Shown in pieces: positions 1-10,996 of a stretch of DNA of 64,000 nucleotides. Position numbers and translations under genes: made by a program. The DNA comes from Tillandsia leiboldiana (lineage: Eukaryota > Streptophyta > Magnoliopsida > Poales > Bromeliaceae). Position 1 is the first letter of the stretch. The number at the start of each line of letters is the position of its first letter. The notes beneath the pieces are model-generated. The model worked only from the letters and a program-made list of their open reading frames with translations, did no database searches and was not told the origin of the DNA. Location of the stretch: NCBI GenBank assembly GCA_029204045.2, contig CM055074.1:20583471-20647470 (forward strand), read 5' to 3'.

Positions 1-353
1 TCACTGTTTTTCTTATTTCTTCAAAACGTGAGTGAAATTCATGCTACAAATTCAATTCTAAATGGTTTTTGATCAAATTTCTTTTGAAATTAGAACTCTG
101 GACTCATTAGTTTTGTTTCTATGCCTTGTATTCTCTTGATTAACGAATTTTTGGGCTTTGATTTCTAAAAATTTAGTTTTAGGGCAAAATCTCAGAATTT
201 TCTAAAAACATGGAATTGATCTATTTTTAAAATTCTTTTTGCAAAATTAACTTGATTCCTAGTCTCTATACATGATAAGGATTGTTTGGGTATGACTTTT
301 CAAATTTTTGGAAATTAAACAATTTTTCATGTTCTTTGACTTCTTACTCACAG
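1..353 (+). other. 3' part of 5'-UTR intron of E1 env-like gene
   Basis: The sequence matches the introns at 10585-10966 and 57905-58289, including the block on actctggactcattagttttg and the T-rich tail. It ends in a splice-acceptor-like CTTACTCACAG at 343-353. The donor lies upstream of the window. The open frame running back to 282 is probably intron read-through, not coding. Confidence 0.65.
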
Positions 354-540
354 GCGACTTCTTCAACATCCTCAACCAAGATGATGTTTGGTTGGATAAT
401 AGCGCTAATTGTTGCCATGGTCAGCACGCGAGCGACAAACAAACTCAAGAGAATGAAAAGAACTCAAGTTGAAGGGGAATATGATTCTCTTGACGAGTCA
501 GATACGGAATCAGAGGACTGGGATAAAGTCCTTGAGGAAA

Positions 541-1570
541 CCCACGCGGGCGACGTCCCTCATGGGCACCCCGCGTGCGGGTGGCGCCCCGCACGCGGCG
601 ACGCCCCGCGGCAATGCCCTTGGTGGCCCGGTCTCATGCCTCGTGTTTGCGGTGATGTTTCCTACGGTTGGCGGCGGCGGCCTCCCGTCTCTACCGACGG
701 CGGCGGCGGCTTCCCAACCTCGATGATGGCGGCGGCGGCCTCCCGTCTCTACCGACGGCGGCGGCGGCTTCCCAACCCCGATGATGGCGGCGGCGGCCTC
801 CTGTCTCTACCGACGGCGGCGGCGGCGGCTTCCCGTCCGGTCACAATCCTCACAACATACGTGACACCCGGCACCACCAACGCCCAAAAAAACCCAACAA
901 GATCCATGAAAACATCATCTAAAATCCATAAGAAACATCGAAAACCACCACGACACACCTTTGGATTGGAGAAGGTAACGGTACGACGCCGGCTCCTCCC
1001 TCCGCTCTCCCGTTTCCCGTCAGTTTGCCGCTCCCTCGTCCGGTGCTCCAACCCGATGACGATTCCTACTCCCGTGTTCCGACGAAGCCTTCGAGGGAGA
1101 AGACGAAGATCTTTCTTGTTATGATTCAAACAACTAGGGTTTTATTCTCTTTATTTATAAGTAGAAACCTTTGCCTGAACCCTTTATTTATAAAAGGTCC
1201 GCAACAACAATAACTACTTTCTTAAATTTACCGACAACCCTTGCCTTGTTATAACAACCTTGATCTTTTGTAATTAATACCATATATTCCTCAATTCATC
1301 TTTCACACCATTCAGAAATCGCCTCAAGTTGGCACGGATTTTAAGGCACCTACAACAGACTTTAGCATTCTAACCCTTTGCACATAACAACTTAGGAAGA
1401 AGATAACGGGAGTTCTGCTCGCCGGAATTTAGAGCCGTTCGTACCGCCATGCTCCGTTTTCCGAACCCTACAAGAAGAAAAACCAATCCGACCAAAACAA
1501 GGTAACAAAAACACAACGAAAAATATCGTAAATTCCGGTGGTAACTCGAACGGAAACCGTGGACACTACA
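541..1570 (-). mobile_element. GC-rich insertion, possibly a partial LTR, in E1 env-like ORF
   Basis: Base composition changes sharply at about 541 from AT-rich to over 70% GC by eye, then becomes AT-rich again after about 1130. Read on the minus strand from 1570 it starts TGTAGTGTCC, which fits an LTR start, and has two TATA-like boxes (TTATAAATAAAG) near 1140-1190 before a GC-rich leader. That order (AT-rich promoter half, GC-rich transcribed half) fits a solo or truncated LTR. The left end is uncertain, and I found no matching 5-bp target duplication. No coding sequence is supported. Confidence 0.45.
668..838. repeat. 58-bp minisatellite, three copies
   Basis: The block beginning cctcccgtctctaccgacgg recurs at 681, 739 and 797, exactly 58 bp apart, with few changes; the third copy degrades near 838. 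Each unit holds two runs of GGC triplets. Because 58 is not a multiple of three, reading frames shift at every unit, so the long ORFs over this region are not credible proteins. Confidence 0.85.
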
Positions 1571-1907
1571 GTTTGTTCATATCAACTCTGACAGAATGAA
1601 AGATTATGAATGGATTAGTAAAAGACCTGCGTCGTCAATTCCCATATTTGTTACACAATCTACACCCTCGATACCTACTTCGACACCAAAGAGAGACACC
1701 TCAGAGGATGATGCCTCTGTCTCCTCTATTTATCGAGAACAGCAGCGACTTTCTTCAGAGGAAGAAAGGATGTCTTTTGACTTACAGTGCATCACTGCCG
1801 ACCAACATGATCTTCGAAAGAATTGTTCCAAACTTTCAAGGTTGGTCAAGGCAATTTTTGACAAATTAGGATGCTACAACAGTTTCGATGAAACCAGTTC
1901 AGAGTAA

Positions 1908-2514
1908 ACCTTAATGCAATGAGATTAAGTTTTTTTAACAAGTTCTTTTGCAGGTTTTTCTTTTCTTTTGTTTGTATTTTTTGAACTACCCTCCCCGCAA
2001 TTTCTGTTTTGACTTTTTTAGTGAAAAAAAGGGGGAGAGACATGTAAACTTGAGACCCTTGGGTAAGTGGGTAAGTAGAACTGAACTCTAACATGCCTTG
2101 AGATTAACTATTTGACTAACAATTTGGGCATGTAATATTTGTTAACATGTGACATATGACATGTGATGACTAACTTTGAACTTGTTAACTTTGTGAACCT
2201 TGAACTTTGAATATAACATTGACATATGCAAATTCTTGATGTCATGTATGAATAATCTCTCTGGTTGTTTACTGATTTAAATTCTTGAGGTACTTACGTT
2301 TTTCTTTTGTCAAGAATTTTATTTTGCAGAGAGAACAAGATTTGAAGACTCCTTGGTTATGTCTAATCTAGAGTTTGTTTTAAGAGTTAAATCTTGTATT
2401 CATTTCTTTTGGATCGTTCATGCGTATTTTTGTTGTATGGTGATAGCAACAAAATTTATTTTTCTATTTTTTGTGGATTATATGTTTTGTCACGAAACCG
2501 CCAAAGGAGGAGAT
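1908..2514 (+). other. E1 region between env-like ORF and 3' LTR, with two polypurine tracts
   Basis: Non-coding and AT-rich. An internal polypurine block (gtgaaaaaaagggggagaga, 2021-2040) follows the ORF stop by about 115 bp. The second tract (2501-2514) sits directly against the LTR and is the expected primer for plus-strand DNA synthesis. Both positions are repeated in E2, A, B and F. Confidence 0.7.
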
Positions 2515-2955
2515 TGTTAAAGATTTTTGTATTGGCATATTTCGTGAAGTGTTTTGAGTCTTGAAGATTGAAGTTAAAGACTTGAAGATCATATACATCA
2601 ATCTCAAGAAGAATGGATTCAAAATGATCAAGTACGTTAAACTAAATATTTTTTGATGATTTGAATACATTCTTATAGTTTAGAAACACTTGGAATAATT
2701 TTCATTGTATAAAAATAAAAAACTGAACATTTTATATATTCAGGATCCGGATCAGGCAGATCCAGTCCGGACCCCGAATATAGTTTGGTTCATGGGAAAA
2801 ACCAGTCCGGATCAACCCCTATCCAGTCCGGACCCCAAACATTATTTTTGTTAAATTGCATGAAACAGTCCGGATCAGATCCATCCAGTCCGGACCCCGA
2901 ACCTTATTTTTGGAAATTTTCTTGTCTGAGACGACAGTCTGGATCAGATGAAATC
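2515..2955 (+). repeat. E1 3' LTR, truncated
   Basis: Starts TGTTAAAGA directly after the polypurine tract. It contains TCCGGA-centred repeats like the other copia LTRs, but the flanks are AGTCCGGATC and CAGTCCGGACC rather than GATCCGGATC, marking a subfamily. It stops at 2955, where the E2 LTR begins. The rest of this LTR is not found on the far side of E2. Confidence 0.8.
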
Positions 2956-3181
2956 TGTTACGGAATTTGAGTTGGCGTATTTCGTGAATTCGGTTAAGTC
3001 TTGAAGATTGAAGATAAAGAAGGTTGGATCATATAACTCAATCTCAAGAAAGAAGAATTCAAAAGGATCAGGTATGTTTAACTATTTATCTTTGGTGATC
3101 CGAATACTTCTTATAGTGTAGAAACACTTGGATGAATTTTTAATTGCATAAAAATAAAAAACTGGACATGGGACATGTTCA

Positions 3182-3540
3182 GGATCCGGATCAGACATTC
3201 CAATCCGGATCCTGAAGGGTGTTAGTTCATACGCATATTCAATCCGGATCGTAGCCTATTTTGATCCGGATCCCGAACACTGGTTTTTACCAAAATATAT
3301 GAATGATCCGGATCAGGCATTTCAATCCGGATCCCGAACATTGGTGTTTGGTGAATTGTATGAACGATCCGGATCAGGCACTTCGATCCGGATCCCGAAC
3401 CTTTGTATTTTTGGAAACTGTCTGTCTCGTTACCGCAATCCGGATCGCCGAAATCCGATCCGGATCGTCGTCCTGAAAAATTCCAGAAAAGGTTAGTTTT
3501 TGATCCTTATCTTCTTCCAATGGTTTCTAACCTATAAATA
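3182..3540 (+). promoter_or_regulatory. LTR promoter: GATCCGGATC array and TATA box
   Basis: About ten TCCGGA cores, most in the full palindrome GATCCGGATC, lie between 3182 and 3470, in pairs separated by 7-10 bases. A TATA box (CCTATAAATA, 3531-3540) follows about 60 bases downstream. All copia LTRs here keep this order. Palindromes in LTRs are a known Sirevirus trait; that these bind a transcription factor is inference. Confidence 0.75.
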
Positions 3541-3664
3541 GACCCTTTAATTCATCTTTTAGGGTACGACGCAAAAGGCGTAAAATACGGCCGAAATAGA
3601 AAAATCCACATATAGAGAAGAAAGGAAATAATAGATATAATCCTATGTTTCTTCATCTATATTG

Positions 3665-3762
3665 ATTGATTTGATTCTAGGTTTTCATACTCATATTTTG
3701 AGTAGAATCAAATCAATGAATACTTAGATGGTATTTCCGATCTATTTCTAATCTAAGTATTC
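3665..3762 (+). other. Twin hairpins in LTR leader
   Basis: Hairpin 1 pairs ATTGATTTGATTCT (3665-3678) with its exact complement at 3704-3717, a 14-bp stem with a 25-base loop. Hairpin 2 starts at the next base: GAATACTTAGAT (3718-3729) pairs with 3751-3762, a 12-bp stem. Both lie downstream of the TATA box and so should be in the transcript. In F the first stem carries two compensating base-pair swaps (50905-50957). Confidence 0.75.
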
Positions 3763-3802
3763 GGCGGATCATCACCACCCAAAAACAACGATTTATCCCA
3801 AA

Positions 3803-3970
3803 TCGGCGCGTGGACTCGCGTGGCCTTGTGGATTCAAGGTGCAACCGCTCTCGTGGATTCGGAGCGAGGTACGTTCGTGGATTCAAAGCGTGCTACTGGG
3901 TGAAGACCGTGGATTCGGTCGGACGTCATGGATTCGGCGTTGGACGCAGATCGTGGATTCGAGAAGCGTT
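3803..3970 (+). repeat. GTGGATTC hairpin array, E2 5' LTR (7 units)
   Basis: The octamer GTGGATTC (one copy GTGGACTC, one ATGGATTC) recurs about every 20-30 bases. Most copies are flanked by short complementary arms that differ from unit to unit, for example cctt/aagg and gacc/ggtc. The sixth unit has lost the pairing that the other LTRs keep. The 82-codon ORF across the array is a by-product of the repeats. Confidence 0.8.
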
Positions 3971-4265
3971 GCGGAGCGAGCGGAGAAGATCAACTAGGAG
4001 CGTATGGAAAAAGGTTGAGTCGTCTGTGAGTATGGTATATCACCTTTGTACGTGTTATAATTCTAGTGGATTTCACCGTGTTATCGGTCCCGTGGTTTTT
4101 TACTCCGGTTTGGAGTTTTCCACGTAAAAATCTCTGTGTGTTATTTATTTTTCCGCATTGGGTTTTATATCGCAAAGATTTTTGAGTGTTTATTGTTTAC
4201 ACCTATTCACCCCCCTCTAGGTGTTTTTTCCCCTATTTAGATCCAATTATACATAACCCAACAAG

Positions 4266-4277
4266 TGGTATCAGAGA
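4266..4277 (+). other. Primer binding site, initiator tRNA-Met (E2)
   Basis: TGGTATCAGAGA, two bases after the LTR. It matches the 3' end of plant initiator tRNA-Met except for the last base shown (C to A), which F and B retain as C. Confidence 0.9.
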
Positions 4278-4296
4278 GGGAATAGGGTTGTAAACA

Positions 4297-7200
4297 ATGG
4301 TTGAAGGTGGAAACATCAACAGACCTCCGTTCTTCGATGGAACAAATTATGCGTACTGGAAAGTACGGATGAAAGCCTTTTTAATTTCCATCGACGAACG
4401 GGTGTGGCAATCAATTGAATTAGGATGGTCTAATCCAACTGAATTTATTGGTGATGTTCGCACCATCAAACCTAGGTCGAAATGGACCAAGGAAGAGACA
4501 GATTTTTCTTCTTACAATGGCAAAGGGATTAATGCTCTATTTAATGCTTTGTCTCAAACTGAGTTCTCTCGCGTCTCGGCATGTGAGACTGCGAAAGAAA
4601 TCTGGGATGTTCTTCAAGTTACACATGAGGGAACTAACCTTGTGAAGATTCAGAAACTGCAAATGCTTACGAGCAAGTTTGACTCTATTTTCATGGTAGA
4701 AAATGAATCTTTCACAGATTACTATACACGATTGCAAGACATCGTAAACACATGTGCTAACTTGGGAGAGAAGATTCCAGAATTTAAAGTTGTAAGAAAA
4801 ATATTAAAAACTCTTCTTGAAAGATTTCGTTCCAAGGTTACGGCCATTGAAACTATTAAACACCCGGACGAAATCCGTGTAGAAGAATTAGTTGGTTCTT
4901 TACAAACATATGAAATGACATTTCCTACTAACTATTCTTCGGGAAAGGCATCCTCTTCTAAGTCTTCAGGTTATGCTTTGAAAACAACAAAAGAAGAAGA
5001 CGCGGATTCATCCTCCTCAGGCGATGACGAGAACCTATCTATGGAGGACTTTGAGAAGCAGCTTGCTCTCTTGACAAGAAATTTTTGCCGAAACTTTCGG
5101 AGGGGTAATTCAAGTAAAACTCCATCCACCGGAAAGTGGAAGAAAGGCAAAGGTTTTTCAAGCCAAAAGTCAAGAAAGCAAGAAAGTTTTTCAAAGGATA
5201 AGAAAAGCTCAGAAGGACAAGTCCAATGCTTCAAGTGCCGAGGATACGGACATATCTCAACGGAATGTCCAAATAAGAATCCGTCCAAGAAGAAGGCGAT
5301 GCAAGCCGTCACTTGGGATGACACCTCATCGTCAAATGAGTCATCGTCAAGTGATGAAGAAGATAACGCAACGGCGTTCCATGCGTCCACATCTTCACCC
5401 TTCATGTGCTTAATGGCAAGTACATCCGAGTCATTGTCCAACTCCTCCCAAGTTGAAAAGAATGCAACGGACGATGAATCGGATAATTCGGAAGGTGAAG
5501 ATTTTGCTCTAGCCTACCACAGACTTTTGAGGGATTCAAAGAAACTGGCTAAGCAAAACAAGGGGTTGAGAGGGAGATTGCAGGATCTCGAAGAAGAAGT
5601 AAAAAGGGTAACTTCTCTCTCGACCGATCTTGAAGTTGAAAGGGATAATCTGATAAAAGCAAATGCTTCACTTCAAGAGTCCAATGAGCAATTCGAGAAG
5701 AATTATGTAGATATGGTGAACAAAGCGAATTACTTCTTGAAGCTCAACGGCGAGGCTCGACAGGAAAAATTAGAAATGACAGAGACCATTCTCCAACTCA
5801 AGGATGACTTACAGCGATTTTCATCAGGAAGGAGTAAGTTGGATAAGCTTCTTGGTCTTGGTCAATCAAACAAATTCGGCCTTGGATACAATCGAACTGA
5901 AGACAATTTTAGTTCGGTTGGGACAGTCTTTGTGCCCCAGTCGGTATCTCCTCCTCCGACACCGGAATTGACGACAAACAACGACAACAAACCTACTTCC
6001 CCCTCTTCAGAATCGTCAAGCATCAAGGTATGTTTTCGTTGTGGTATTGCAGGGCACATAAGGAGAAATTGCAAGATGGGAGCCAAACGCTCAACTCAAG
6101 CACTTCTTGCAACGACTACCAAAAGGGTGATTCCTCGGAAATCAAATGCAAATTATTCGAAGGAAAAGAACCTCGGTAGTTCATCAAACAAGACGACGAC
6201 GTCAAGGAAAAGCGATGGATCACACAAGACGCTCTCACCAAAGGTATCAACTTCACAATCATTTCCGGCGTACACCAAAACTCGAAAGGTTTGGGTACGC
6301 AAAGGTGAAATCTTCCCTTGTCTTGTTACAAATATTTCCTTGCATGCTTATGATAATTCGTCTTGGTATCTGGATAGCGGTTGTTCCCGTCACATGACCG
6401 GTGACAAAAACTGCTTTCAAAATTTTGAGAAAATCTCCGGAGGACTTGTAGTTTTCGGAGACGGCCAGTCTTCCAAAATTGTTGGAAAAGGAACAGTAGC
6501 TATTCCAGATGGCCCGATTCTGAATAATGTGTTATTTGTTGAAGGCCTTAAGACTAACCTCATAAGTATCAGTCAACTTTGTGACAATGGTTTTTCAGTT
6601 AATTTTTCATCTGTTGAATGCATTGTAACTGATAAGGACCATGCTTTCTTTTTAAAGAGGGTTAGATCTGAAAACAATTGTTATGTTGTTCCCAATAAAA
6701 TTTCTGAAAATTATAACTTAGCCTCTTTGAATAATGAAACACTTTGGCATGAAAGGCTAGGTCACATAAATTTTAAGGAACTTGCTAGAATTTCAAACAA
6801 AGACGTGGTCAAGGGGGTTCCAAAACTTTCACTTAAACAAAACATTATGTGCGGTGGTTGTCAAAAGGGAAAACAATCCAAGACTGCACACAAGAACTTG
6901 AACCACGTTGGTACCAAACGGCCCTTGGAATTACTGCATATGGATTTAATGGGGCCGACACGTCAACCATCCTTGGGAGGTAAATGGTATATTTTCTTAT
7001 TGGTTGATGATTTCTCTAGATACTCATGAGTAGCATTTTTAAAAGAGAAAGCTGATACTTTTGATTCTTTTCACGAGATTTGCTTTCGTATTATGATTGA
7101 AAAGAATGAAAAGATCATTCGTGTTAGAAGTGATAGAGGTGGAGAATTCATAAATTCTAAATTCATTGATTTTTGCACTTCCAATGGCATTAAACATGAA

Positions 7201-9422
7201 TTCTCAGCACCCTATACACCTCAACAGAATGGTGTAGTCGAGCGCAAAAACAGGGTTGTACAAGAGATGGCACGTGTTATGCTTCATAGCCGAAATTTAC
7301 CGTTATATTTTTGGGCTGAAGCTTTGAACACTGCAATCTATGTTATTAATCGAGTTTATTTGCGCCCGGGAACTTTAAATACACCATATGAACTATGGTT
7401 CTGTAGAAAACCAAACATCAAATATTTTTGTATCTTTGGGAGTCGGTGTTACATTTTACGTGACCGCGAAAATCTTGGAAAGTTTGACTATCGAAGTGAC
7501 GAAGGGATTTTCTTGGGTTATTCTACAAATAGTAGAGCATATCGGGTATTTAACTTGGAATCTAAAACGATTGTAGAATCCATAAATGTTAAAGTAGATG
7601 AAGCTTTCCACTTTGTATCTGATAAATCTACCCCTGATATCTCTCTTGATGATGATACTCCTGTAAATGCATCTTCTCATGATAATACTTCCAATATTAA
7701 TGATGCATCTAATGGTTCTTCAAGTTTATCTGATGTGCATGAATCATCTCATATACCTCCGAGTACTCCATTACCTCAAACGTTACGCATCTCCAAGGAT
7801 CATCCTGAATCAAACATTATTGGAGACCCACAAGAAGGAGTTAGAACTCGGAGGCAGTTGGTTTGTGGATTCGCTTGTTACGTTTCCATGATCGAACCAA
7901 AGAACGTCGATGAAGCACTTCAGGATGACTGCTGGATTGAAGCAATGCAGGAAGAGCTCCATCAGTTTGAACGAAACAAAGTCTGGGAATTAACGACGCC
8001 TCCGAAGCAACACAATGTGATCGGTACTAAATGGATTTTCAGGAACAAGAAAAATGAGGATGGTACCATCATCAGGAACAAAGCACGGTTAGTTGCTCAA
8101 GGCTACTCTCAAATAGAAGGTATAGACTTTGATGAAACGTTCGCCCCTGTAGCTAGACTCGAGTCCATTCGTATCTTATTCGCTATTGCTTGTCACTTTA
8201 AAATAAAACTCTTTCAAATGGACGTTAAGAGCGCGTTTTTAAATGGGTTTTTAAATGAGGAAGTTTATGTGGCTCAACCGAAAGGTTTTGTAGACTGTAA
8301 ACTACATAATCATGTTTTTCGTTTGAAAAAGGCTCTTTACGGTTTAAAACAAGCACCGCAAGCGTGGTACGAAAGGTTGACAAAGCACCTTTTGGAGAAG
8401 GGCTATACTAGAGGGGGAGCAGATCGGACTCTCTTTGTGAAGCATTATCAAGATAACTTCATTGTTGCACAAATCTATGTCGATGACATTGTATTTGGAG
8501 CAACAAAGGATAATGATGCTTCTAAATTCGCAGAAACCATGGAAAGCGAATTTGAGATGTCTATGATGGGCGAACTGACATACTTTCTTGGATTGCAAGT
8601 GAAACAAAATGGTGAAGGCATCCATCTGTGTCAATCCAAGTATGCAAAGGAGTTGGTAAAGAAATTCGGATTAGAAGATTCTAAAGATTTTCCTACTCCT
8701 ATAGGAACTAGCAATAAGGGATTAGGAAGTGAATCTCTTAGTGATAGTGTAGACGAGAAACTCTATCGAAGTATGATTGGAAGTCTACTCTACCTCACAG
8801 CTAGTCGCCCGGACATATCCTTTAGTGTTGGGATCTGCGCGAGATATCAGTCAGCACCAAAGGAGGATCACCTGAAAGCGGTGAAACGGATCATCCGGTA
8901 CGTCAAAGGAACTGTAAACTTCGAATTTGGTATCCTATGGGAACAAGTCTAGACATTATAGGATATTCAGATGCCGATTGGGCAGGATCAGTGGATGATC
9001 GGAAAAGTACGAGTGGTGCATGTTTTTATCTTGGCCATTGTCTTGTTGCATGGCATAGTAAAAACAGAAACTGCATTGCACTCTCGACTGTCGAAGCGGA
9101 ATATATTCAGCGGGTAGTTGTTCAACTCAACTCATTTGGATGAAAAGCGTGTTGAGCGACTTTCCGGATTTCAGCAACTTCGGTAACTGTTTTATGTGAC
9201 AACACTAGTGCTATAAACATTTCAAAAAACCCTGTGTTGCACTCTAGAACAAAACACATTGAACTTAGATATCATTTTCTTAGAGAGCTAGTTGAATCAA
9301 ATATTCTTCAAATTTCCTACATTTCAACTGAAGATCAATTAGCTGACTTTTTAACAAAACCTTTGGATCAAAAACGTTTTATTCATTTGCGTAAAGCAAT
9401 TGGAATGCTTTCCTTGAAATAA
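4297..9422 (+). pseudogene. Gag-Pol polyprotein of E2, inactivated
   Basis: Starts at the ATG 4297, 33 bases after the LTR. Codons 1-220 form the copia gag domain (opening MVEGGNINRPPFFDGTNYAY). A zinc knuckle (CFKCRGYGHISTEC) begins near residue 311, a long heptad-rich coiled coil covers about 410-520, and a second knuckle (CFRCGIAGHIRRNC) begins near 579. The protease motif DSGC is at residue 693. Next come the HHCC zinc-binding region, integrase (HMDLMGP; DRGGEF; NGVVERKNR), RT (YVDD near 8477) and RNase H (YSDADWAG). A TGA at 7027-7029 replaces the Trp of DDFSRFSW. Single-base losses shift the frame near 8925 and 9105, with more damage to 9234. The final stretch to the stop at 9420-9422 is back in frame. 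Coiled-coil gags of sireviruses are known to bind dynein light chain 8-like proteins. Confidence 0.95.
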
Positions 9423-10366
9423 ACTTTTTTGAAACTCTTGTTTAGGTTAGGTTTTGTTTTTGTGTTTTTGTTCATTATCTATGCTTAGACATAGAACATT
9501 AATTGAGCATTAGTTTTATTGACTTTAACTACATCCTTTTATATGTTTAGAAATTTATTATGCCTTGGATATCATAATAATTCATTTGATGCAATGATCA
9601 TTTTTGTGAATTAAATCATCTTTGTTTTGCTCAAAGTCAATTTCTCTCTCGATGATCTCTTGGTATAGTTTTTATCTTATTTGACTGTTTAGTCGAGTAT
9701 GAAATCGAGATCAATTTTTGGCTGAATACTTTATATCTTAAATAATTGATAGCCAATTGAGGGGGAGTCAAAGAAAAAGTGTTATGCTCAAAAGATGTGG
9801 AAAGAGTTACATCCCAATGAGGAGTGTGAAAACTACCACCACATGGAGGAAAGAGCTACCACCTTGGTCGTCCGAGTACTGTGTGCAGCTACCACATGTA
9901 TACCAAGCAAGGTTTTTCAAGTTTGATTAAACAAAATGCATGTTGAAATACTTGACTCTGTCAAAATTTCAAGGTTGGTATAAGGTGGGAATTTTAATGA
10001 AAGATGCTAAAAGAGCCACTCTCTTCAATAAATTGACTAGATATATTATCTTACATATCTGGGATTTCAGACATCTATTGATCTTTGTATTTCATTTTCT
10101 TTACCGAATTGATGATTTGATAAAGGCATTACTCATAAGATCAAGTTAGATGTAATTGAAGTTGTTCAACTTCAAGGGATTTAATTTTTATAAATTTTCG
10201 TTTCATTTGTTGGATGTTATTGATAGATTTGGCATAATCTATTTCTTGTTGTATGAAACGATGATTTTCATTTAAAGTTGATACACAAAAGTGCTTACAA
10301 TATTTTTCTGAATTTTTTAGAATTTTTCTGAATTTTTCTGAAGAAAAAGTTGGAGCCGATCCGGAT
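9423..10366 (+). other. Pol to env-like spacer of E2
   Basis: No coding sequence. It holds a third polypurine-like block (attgagggggagtca, 9756-9770) and, at about 9790-9910, a block conserved in all four copies of this spacer that contains CTACCAC three times, two of them in the context CTACCAC-CATG. The last 170 bases before the promoter block are T-rich. Confidence 0.6.
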
Positions 10367-10468
10367 TGGACAAGCCGATCCGGATCCCGAACGCAAGTAT
10401 TCTCTGCGGGTAGCCGATCCGGATCGAAATCACGAACTGATCCGGATCGCGGCTAGGGTTTTATATAG
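10367..10468 (+). promoter_or_regulatory. Putative internal promoter of E2 env-like gene
   Basis: Four TCCGGA cores (three as GATCCGGATC) at 10370-10450 are followed by GGCTAGGGTTTTATATAG (TATA-like, 10459-10468). This repeats the plan of the LTR promoter inside the element, about 0.53 kb upstream of the env-like ATG. Promoter activity is inferred from the layout only. Confidence 0.55.
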
Positions 10469-10584
10469 AACAAAAGGGTTTTGATTTCTTTTTACTTCAA
10501 TCTTTTGTTCAAAAGTCTCCAGAGCTTCTCTCTCTAGAATTCATCCATCTTGGAAGCTTTCAAACTCAAGTTCTTCGAGTCCAA

Positions 10585-10966
10585 GTAAGTTTTATTGATC
10601 AAAATCTCGGTTTTTCACAGTTTTTCATATTCTTCCTCAAAACGTGATGAAATTTTTGTATCTTTTTCGTTTGTGGATGGTTTTTGATCAAATTTCTTTT
10701 GAAATAAGAACTCTGGGTAGATTAGTTTTGATTATATGCTAGGTATTCTAATGATAAACTGATTTTTGGCCTTCGATTTCAAAAATTTCGGTTTTAGGGC
10801 ATATAATGGGAATTTTCGAAAATCATGCGATTGATCTATTTTTAAAATTCCTTTTGCAAAACTAATTTGATTCTTAGTCTCTCTACACGATAATGATTGT
10901 TTGGGTACAATTTTTCAAATTTTTGAAAATTAACAATTTTTCGTGTTCTTGAGTTGTTTCCCACAG
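10585..10966 (+). other. Predicted 5'-UTR intron of E2 env-like gene
   Basis: Donor CCAA/GTAAGT at 10585 and acceptor TTGTTTCCCACAG ending at 10966, T-rich throughout (382 bases). The same donor and acceptor occur in A, B and F at almost the same length, and the env-like ATG lies 31 bases after the acceptor. Confidence 0.65.
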
Positions 10967-10996
10967 GACTTTATTTCTCACAAGAAACTAGTAGCA

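Larger units (their letters stand above)
381..1907 (+). pseudogene. Env-like ORF of E1, split by an insertion
   Basis: The likely start is the ATG at 381, just after the splice acceptor at 353. The first codons give a hydrophobic segment (FGWIIALIVAMVSTRAT) followed by a basic stretch (NKLKRMKR) and an acidic patch (DESDTESEDWD), the same order as the ORF at 58320-59777. From about 541 to 1570 the ORF is replaced by unrelated GC-rich DNA. It resumes near 1600 with the C-terminal part: SEDDASVSSIYREQQRLSS, then a helical region and a Ser/Glu-rich end at the stop 1905-1907. The C-terminus resembles the long form of this ORF in B and F, so the central domain has probably been lost with the insertion. 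Function is unknown. In sireviruses an ORF in this place is called env-like by position only. Confidence 0.7.
1..2955 (+). mobile_element. Copia (Sirevirus-like) element E1, 3' part only
   Basis: This is the 3' end of a Ty1/copia element whose gag-pol lies beyond the window start. In order it shows the end of an intron, an env-like ORF broken by an insertion, a purine-rich AAAGGGGGAGAGA block, a polypurine tract (CCAAAGGAGGAGAT, 2501-2514) and the first 441 bases of its 3' LTR. The LTR is cut off by the 5' LTR of element E2. The order matches E2 and F later in the window. The LTR sequence has diverged clearly from theirs, so E1 is an older or separate subfamily. Confidence 0.85.
2956..4263 (+). 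repeat. E2 5' LTR (1308 bp)
   Basis: Bounded by TGTTACGG and CCCAACA and followed two bases later by the primer site. Inside, in order: a block of GATCCGGATC palindromes, a TATA box, two long hairpins, and the GTGGATTC hairpin array. It is shorter than the other copies partly because one array unit is missing. Confidence 0.95.

Noticed and set aside
3182..3471. Regularly spaced repeats resembling a CRISPR array
   Set aside because: Plant nuclear context, repeats are 10-base palindromes with spacers partly conserved between LTRs; no cas genes.
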